This document shows, in pieces, positions 55,785-64,000 of a DNA stretch of 64,000 nt. The translations under genes were made by a program, and so were the position numbers. The DNA is taken from contig NC_011891.1 of NCBI RefSeq assembly GCF_000022145.1, positions 4,508,501-4,572,500 of the forward strand, read 5' to 3'. This stretch comes from Anaeromyxobacter dehalogenans 2CP-1. Its GTDB lineage: Bacteria > Myxococcota > Myxococcia > Myxococcales > Anaeromyxobacteraceae. Under the pieces are notes generated by a model. That model was not told where the DNA came from and ran no database searches. It saw nothing but the letters and a program-made list of their open reading frames with translations. Position 1 is the first letter of the stretch, and every line of letters starts with the position of its first letter.

Positions 55785-55888
55785 CGCGCAGCCCCGAGCG
55801 TTGGAGCCCGGGTCGGGCGGGAGGATTCGCCCCAGCCTGCCCGGGACGTTGCGGAAACCTTTGGGTGGCGCGTTGGCTCTGAGCCACC

Positions 55889-57229
55889 GTGACCACGCAC
55901 ATTCCTTCCAAGGCCTCCCGCCTGGCGACGCTCGCCGCCGCCGCGGCGCTCCTCGCGCCCGCCGCGGCCCTCGCCGCGCCGCTCACCATCGAGGACGCGA
56001 TCCGCGCGGCCTGGGCGCGGAACCCGGGCCTGCAGGCCTCGGCCGCGCAGGCCGAGGCGGCCCGGGCCGACGCCGACCGCGCCCGCGACGCCCGCCTCCC
56101 CACGCTCTCCTTCACCGCCCGGGCGTTCCGCACCGACGAGCCGATGATGGCGTTCGGCACCCGGCTCGATCAGGGCCGGATCACCATGGCCGACTTCGAG
56201 CCCGCCCGCCTGAACGATCCGCCGGGCATCGGCGGCGTGGGCGCCGGCGCCAGCATCCAGGTGCCGCTGTTCATGGGCGGCCGGCTGCTCGCCGGGCAGA
56301 GCGCCGCGGGCGCCATGGCCGGCGCGGAGGGCGCCTCGCACGCGCAGCGGCAGCGCGAGCTGGCCGCGGGCGTGGTGCAGGCGTACTTCGGCGCGCAGGC
56401 CGCCGACGAGGGCGTCCGCTACGCGGAGGACCTGCTCGCGCAGGCGCAGGAGACCGAGCGCTTCGTCCGCCAGCGCGCCGCCCAGCAGCTCGCGCTCGAG
56501 GCGGACGTGGCCCGCGCGGTGGCGTTCCGCGCGCAGGCCGAGGCCGAGCGCGCCGCAGCGCTGCAGCGCCGCGCCACCGCCCGCTCGGCGCTCGTGATGC
56601 TGGCCGGCGACGAGGTGGCCGACGCCGAGCTGACCACGCCCATCGACGCGCTGCCCGCGCTCCCCGGAGGCGCCGCCCCGCCGCCCGAGCGCCCCGACCT
56701 GCTCGCCGCGCGCCTGCAGCGCGACGCGGCCGAGGCCGGCGTGCGCGCCGCGCGCGGCAGCCTGCTCCCGGCGCTGTTCGCCCAGGCGAGCGCCGAGACC
56801 CTGCGCACCCCCAGCCTCTCCGACGGCACCGCCTGGACCATGGTGGGCGTCATGGCGAAGTGGGACCTGTCGCTCGGCGACGCCCGCGCGCTGCGGGCCG
56901 CCCAGGCCCGCGCCACCGCCGCCGGCGACGCGCTGGTCTGGCGCGAGCGCGAGGCCGCTCGCGAGGGCGGCGAGGCGCGCCGCGCGGTGGAGACCGCCGA
57001 CGCCCGGGTGCGCTCCGCCCAGGAGGCGGTGGCCGCCTCCGAGGAGGCGCGCCGGATGCGCGCCGCCCGCCATCGCCAGGGGATGCTCCCCCTCACCGAC
57101 CTGCTCGACGCCGAGACCGGCCTCGCCGGCGCCCGGGCCCTGCTCGTCGCGAGCCGCCTGGAGGCGCGCCTGGCGCGCGCCCGGCTCGCCCTCGCCCTCA
57201 ACGCTCCCATCGAAGGACTCACGCCATGA
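55889..57229 (+). CDS. TolC family outer-membrane efflux protein
   Basis: A 446-residue TolC-like channel (signal about 1-30, ALAAPLTIEDAIRAAWARNP). Two long coiled-coil halves (about 40-225 and 255-440) repeat the OEP helix pattern; GAGASIQVPLFMGGRLLAGQ is the typical inter-repeat strand. First gene of a complete tripartite pump; its stop overlaps the adaptor ATG. The GTG start is directly preceded by a GGTGGC/GCCACC inverted repeat (55864-55888), a possible operator. Confidence 0.9.
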   Translation: MTTHIPSKASRLATLAAAAALLAPAAALAAPLTIEDAIRAAWARNPGLQASAAQAEAARADADRARDARLPTLSFTARAFRTDEPMMAFGTRLDQGRITMADFEPARLNDPPGIGGVGAGASIQVPLFMGGRLLAGQSAAGAMAGAEGASHAQRQRELAAGVVQAYFGAQAADEGVRYAEDLLAQAQETERFVRQRAAQQLALEADVARAVAFRAQAEAERAAALQRRATARSALVMLAGDEVADAELTTPIDALPALPGGAAPPPERPDLLAARLQRDAAEAGVRAARGSLLPALFAQASAETLRTPSLSDGTAWTMVGVMAKWDLSLGDARALRAAQARATAAGDALVWREREAAREGGEARRAVETADARVRSAQEAVAASEEARRMRAARHRQGMLPLTDLLDAETGLAGARALLVASRLEARLARARLALALNAPIEGLTP

Positions 57230-58250
57230 ACCACCGCTCCCTGATGCTCGCGCTCGCGCTCGCCGCCCCGGCGCTCCCCGTCCCCTCCCTCGCCGCCGAG
57301 GCCGCGGCCGCCCCCGCGGCGCCGGCCCGCGTCCGCGCCGCCCGCGTGGACGGCGGCGGCGCCAGCCGCACCGTGGCCGCGAACGTGGTCGCGGTGCGCC
57401 GCGCCACCCTCTCGACGCGGCTCGCCGCCAGCGTCACCCAGGTGCACGTGGAGGAGGGCCAGCGCGTCGCCGCGGGCCAGCTGCTCGTGTCCCTGGCCGA
57501 CGGCGACGTGAAGGGCGGCCTCGAGGCCGCCGAGGCCGCGCTCGCCGCCGCCTCCGCCCACGAGAAGCGCATCGAGGCGCTGCTCGCGGAGCGGGCCGCC
57601 ACCACCTCCGAGCTGGAGGGCGCGCGGGCCCAGCGCGCCCAGGCCGCCGCCGCGGTGGCCGGCGCCCGCGCCAACGTGGGCTACTCGCTGCTCCGCGCCC
57701 CGTTCGCCGGCACGGTCCAGTCGCGCCGGGTGAACACCGGCGACCTGGTCGGCCCCGGCCAGCCGCTGCTGCAGCTCGAGGGCGACGCGCTCGAGCTGAC
57801 CGCCAGCCTCTCCGACGACGAGGCGCGCGGCCTCGCCGTGGGCAAGACCCTCCCGTTCCTCGCCGGCGCCACCCGCGGCACCGCCGAGATCACCGCGCTC
57901 ACCCCCGGCGGCGATCCCCTCTCCCACCGGCGCGGGCTGCGCGCCCGCGTCCAGAAGGCGGAGGGCGAGCTCCGCTCCGGCTCGTTCGCGCGCCTGGTGT
58001 TGCCGGCGGCCGCCGGCGCGAAGGCGGGCGCCGGGCAGGCGGCGCTGTGGGTGCCGAAGAGCGCGCTCGTCCAGCGCGGCGATCTCACCGGCGTGTTCGT
58101 GGCCGACGGCGGCAAGGCCCGCCTGCGCTGGATCTCGCCCGGCGAGCCCGCCGGCGAGGCGGTGCTGGTGCGGGCCGGGCTGCGCGCCGGCGAGACCGTC
58201 ATCGACGCGCCCGGCGCGCTCCGCGACGGGCAGGCGGTGGAGGTGACGCC

Positions 58251-58254
<4 letters not shown>
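57226..58254 (+). CDS. RND efflux periplasmic adaptor (HlyD/AcrA family)
   Basis: A 342-residue membrane-fusion protein (signal about 1-23). Lipoyl half-motifs ASVTQVHVEEGQRVAAGQLL and SLLRAPFAGTVQSRRVNTGD flank a short alpha-hairpin (about 95-145); the beta-barrel and membrane-proximal domains follow (VPKSALVQRGDLTGVFV, VLVRAGLRAGETVI). It has no lipobox, so it is probably periplasmic. It overlaps both neighbours by four bases (ATGA, GTGA). Confidence 0.92.
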
Positions 58255-61604
<3,350 letters not shown>

Positions 61605-62897
61605 ATGACGAGCCCGGTCACGTCGACCAGCGTGGCCACGAACGGCGCGGAGGCGCTGGCGGGGTCCAGCTTCAGGCTGCGCAGCACGAACGGCAGCAGC
61701 GAGCCCGCCAGCGTCCCGAACGTCACCACGCCGATCAGGCTGCAGAACACGGTGGCGGCGACCAGCAGGTAGTGCTCACCGTAGGTGGGCCGCACCGCCT
61801 GCCACAGCACGATGCGCAGGAACCCGATGGTGCCGAGCACGGCGCCGAGCGCGAGCCCGGCGCCGATCTCGCGCCGCATCACCCGCCACCAGTCGCGGAG
61901 CCGGACCTCGCCGAGCGCCATGGCGCGGATGACGAGGGTGGTGGCCTGCGAGCCGGAGTTGCCGCCCGACGAGATGATGAGCGGCACGAACAGCGCCAGC
62001 ACCACCGCGCGCGCGATCTCGCCCTCGTAGCGCGCCATGGCTGTGGCGGTCAGCATCTCGCCCAGGAACAGGGCGGCGAGCCAGCCGGCGCGCTTCTTCA
62101 CCATGGCGGTGAAGCCGACCTCGAGGTACGGCGCCCCCAGGGCCTCCATGCCGCCGATCTTCTGGATGTCCTCGGTGGCCTCCTCCTCGACCACGTCGAC
62201 GATGTCGTCCACCGTGACGATGCCCTTGAGGTGCCCCTCGGCGTCCACCACCGGCAGCGCCATGAAGTCGGTGTCGCGGAACACGCGGCTCACCGCCTCC
62301 TGGTCCTGGTCGTCGCGCACGGTGACCGGGTCGGTGCGCATGATGTCGCGCACCCGGCGCCCCGGCTGCGCGGCGAACAGCTCGCGGAAGCTCACCACCC
62401 CGAGCAGCCGCTGCGCGTCGTCGAGCACGTACACGTAGTAGATGGTCTCGAGCCGCTCCTGGGCCTGGCGGCGCAGGTAGATGATGGCCTCGTCCATCGT
62501 CATGTCCGGCCGGAGCCGCGCGTACCGCGGGCTCATCAGGCCGCCGGCGTCGTCCTCGGCGTAGGCGAGCAGCGCGCGCACGTCGCGCCGGGTCTGCTCG
62601 TCGAGCAGGCCGAGCAGCCGCTCGCGCTCCTCCGGCTCCGCCGCCTGCACCAGGTCGGCGGCGTCGTCCGGCGCGAGCAGGCGCGCCCAGGAGCGCTGCT
62701 CCTCGTGCGGCACGGCGCGGAGGAGATCGGCCTGGTCGCGCGCCGAGCGCGTCAGGAACAGGTCCTCCGCCTCCGCCCGCGGCAGCAGGTGGAAGCCCTC
62801 CACCCGGTCCTCGGGGGAGAGCACCGGCCACAGGTCCGCCAGCTCCTCGGCGGTGACCTCCTCGCGCGCCTCGGTGTCGGCCATGGGCGTCGCCCCG

Positions 62898-63581
62898 CTA
62901 GAGCCCGGCGGCGATGGCGCGGGCCGCGGCGGCCGGATCCGGCGCGTCGCGGAGCGGTCGCCCCACCACGATGACGTCGGCGCCGGCGCGCACCGCCTCG
63001 GCGGGCGTCGCCACCCGGGCTTGATCGCCCTTCGCCGCCCCCGCGGGCCGGACCCCGGGCACCACCAGCAGCGGGCCGGGCCCCACCGCCGCGCGCACCG
63101 CCGCGACCTCGTGCGGCGAGCAGACGATCCCGCCGGCGCCGGCGACCACCGCCAGCCGCGCCAGCCGGACCACCGCCGCCTCGGGCGGGCCGGCGAGGCC
63201 GACGGCGTCGAGCGCCGCGGCGTCCAGGCTGGTGAGCACCGTCACCGCCAGCACCCGCACCCCGGGGCCGGCGCCGCGCACGGCCGCCCTCACCATCTCC
63301 GCGCCGCCGGCGGCGTGCACGGTCAGCAGCGCCGCGCCGCTCGCGGCCGCGCTCCGCGCCGCGCCCTCCACGGTGTTGGGGATGTCGTGCAGCTTCAGGT
63401 CGAGGAACACCGGCCGGCCCAGCCGCGCCGCGCCGCGCACCGCGGCGGGCCCTTCGGCCGCGAACAGCTCGAGGCCCACCTTGAGCAGGCCGACCTCCGG
63501 CGCGACGGCCCGCGCGAACGGCTCCGCCGCGGCGAAGGTGGGGAAGTCGAGCGCGGCGCAGATCCGTTCCGACGGCTTCAT
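62898..63581 (-). CDS. pyrF: Orotidine 5'-phosphate decarboxylase
   Basis: A 227-residue TIM-barrel enzyme converting OMP to [11 protein letters not shown] (Asp12), LLKVGLELF (Lys34), and [12 protein letters not shown] (Asp61, Lys63, Asp66) provide the catalytic charge network; VPGVRPAG and [15 protein letters not shown] form the phosphate-binding end. It follows the partial upstream gene by two bases and precedes mgtE. Confidence 0.96.
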   Translation of the reverse strand: MKPSERICAALDFPTFAAAEPFARAVAPEVGLLKVGLELFAAEGPAAVRGAARLGRPVFLDLKLHDIPNTVEGAARSAAASGAALLTVHAAGGAEMVRAAVRGAGPGVRVLAVTVLTSLDAAALDAVGLAGPPEAAVVRLARLAVVAGAGGIVCSPHEVAAVRAAVGPGPLLVVPGVRPAGAAKGDQARVATPAEAVRAGADVIVVGRPLRDAPDPAAAARAIAAGL

Positions 63582-63583
63582 GG

Positions 63584-64000
63584 CTAGGCCTTTCCGACCT
63601 GCATGCGCCCGACCTCGCGCAGCAGCGCGTCGGCCTCGGGGCGGGGCAGGCAGTTCTTCACCTCGAACAGCGCGAACGCGAGCAGGTCCTCGAGCGCCTC
63701 CAGCGCCCGCGCCCGCGCCGCCGCGCCGGTCCAGGTCCCGACCGCGAGCACGTTCGCGAGCACCAGCATCACGTCCACCGACCCGTCCTCGGCGAGGCGG
63801 ACGCCCTCGAACAGCGCCCGCTGCTTCGGGGGCAGGCGCTCGAAGTAGCTGTTGAGCCGCGCCGAGGCGTCCGGCTGCGCGGCGGCGAGCGCCTCGTGCA
63901 CGCGCACGAAGATGCGGCGGTAGATCTCGAACGGCCCCGAGGTGCGCACGCCGGGCGGCGGGGTCGGGCGCGGCGTCTCCGGCACCGGCTCGGGCGCCGG
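63584..64000 (-). CDS. Hypothetical protein, 5' end outside window
   Basis: The frame is open to the right window edge (at least 139 codons). It has a Pro-rich N-terminal stretch ([11 protein letters not shown]), then helical segments such as [20 protein letters not shown] and [24 protein letters not shown] at 63985 could be a start, but the Pro-rich frame continues upstream without a stop, so the gene probably begins beyond 64000. Not recognised. It lies two bases upstream of pyrF, so it is probably co-transcribed. Confidence 0.6.
   Translation of the reverse strand, partial: PAPEPVPETPRPTPPPGVRTSGPFEIYRRIFVRVHEALAAAQPDASARLNSYFERLPPKQRALFEGVRLAEDGSVDVMLVLANVLAVGTWTGAAARARALEALEDLLAFALFEVKNCLPRPEADALLREVGRMQVGKA

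Overview
The window is very GC-rich (roughly three quarters G+C), densely packed, and full of GTG starts and 1-4 base stop/start overlaps. Gene content (Pfa/Hgl-like lipid synthase, PsiE, acetate kinase, malic enzyme fused to a phosphotransacetylase-like domain, paired WYL regulators, several RND and ABC envelope systems) fits a Gram-negative myxobacterium such as Anaeromyxobacter. That assignment is inference from composition and gene content, not from a marker gene.

Region by region. 1-9351 (minus): two very large, translationally coupled synthase subunits of the polyunsaturated-fatty-acid/heterocyst-glycolipid type. Each opens with a ketosynthase lacking the catalytic Cys, followed by an intact ketosynthase. 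Their promoter (9372-9390) carries a palindrome over the -10. 9670-12550: a VOC protein, a YafY/WYL regulator, a PsiE membrane protein and an unknown protein. 12720-15023: a large divergent malate synthase, followed directly by what looks like the 3' tail of a tmRNA/tRNA gene (possible attachment-site scar). 15077-20330: small accessory-type genes (methyltransferase, peroxiredoxin-like, DUF3267 zincin, GFA protein, two RibD-C/DHFR-like proteins) around acetate kinase. 20620-24773: a DrrAB-type ABC exporter, EttA, and a PhnB-like VOC protein.

25051-33090 is a tightly coupled five-gene operon: DUF1302 barrel, DUF1329 protein, YCF48/BNR-repeat protein, MMPL/RND pump, AAHS-type MFS permease. It is probably a trans-envelope route for a hydrophobic or aromatic compound. 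33243-37060: RmuC and two coupled WYL regulators resembling the PafB/PafC pair. 37057-40647: PlsC acyltransferase, amidase, a small Tat lipoprotein, and an Fpg/Nei glycosylase. 40936-44462: malic enzyme and a homoserine dehydrogenase-like enzyme separated by strong hairpins. 44566-46492: a 29-residue membrane peptide, a DUF302 protein and a sulfide:quinone-reductase-like flavoprotein. 46493-48359: a repeat-filled intergenic region and an HNH endonuclease gene that carries the same repeat inside its coding sequence.

48251-54828 (minus) is a second envelope cassette: ABC ATPase, two FtsX/MacB-type permeases, a LolA-like protein and a beta-barrel protein. In layout it parallels the RND/DUF1329/DUF1302 operon. 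54912-55784: a CPXCG protein and an Smr-domain protein diverging from one tiny shared promoter. 55889-61604: a complete TolC/adaptor/RND tripartite pump. 61559-64000 (minus): MgtE, PyrF and a partial unknown gene cut by the window edge. The long open frames opposite most genes were treated as GC-driven shadows.
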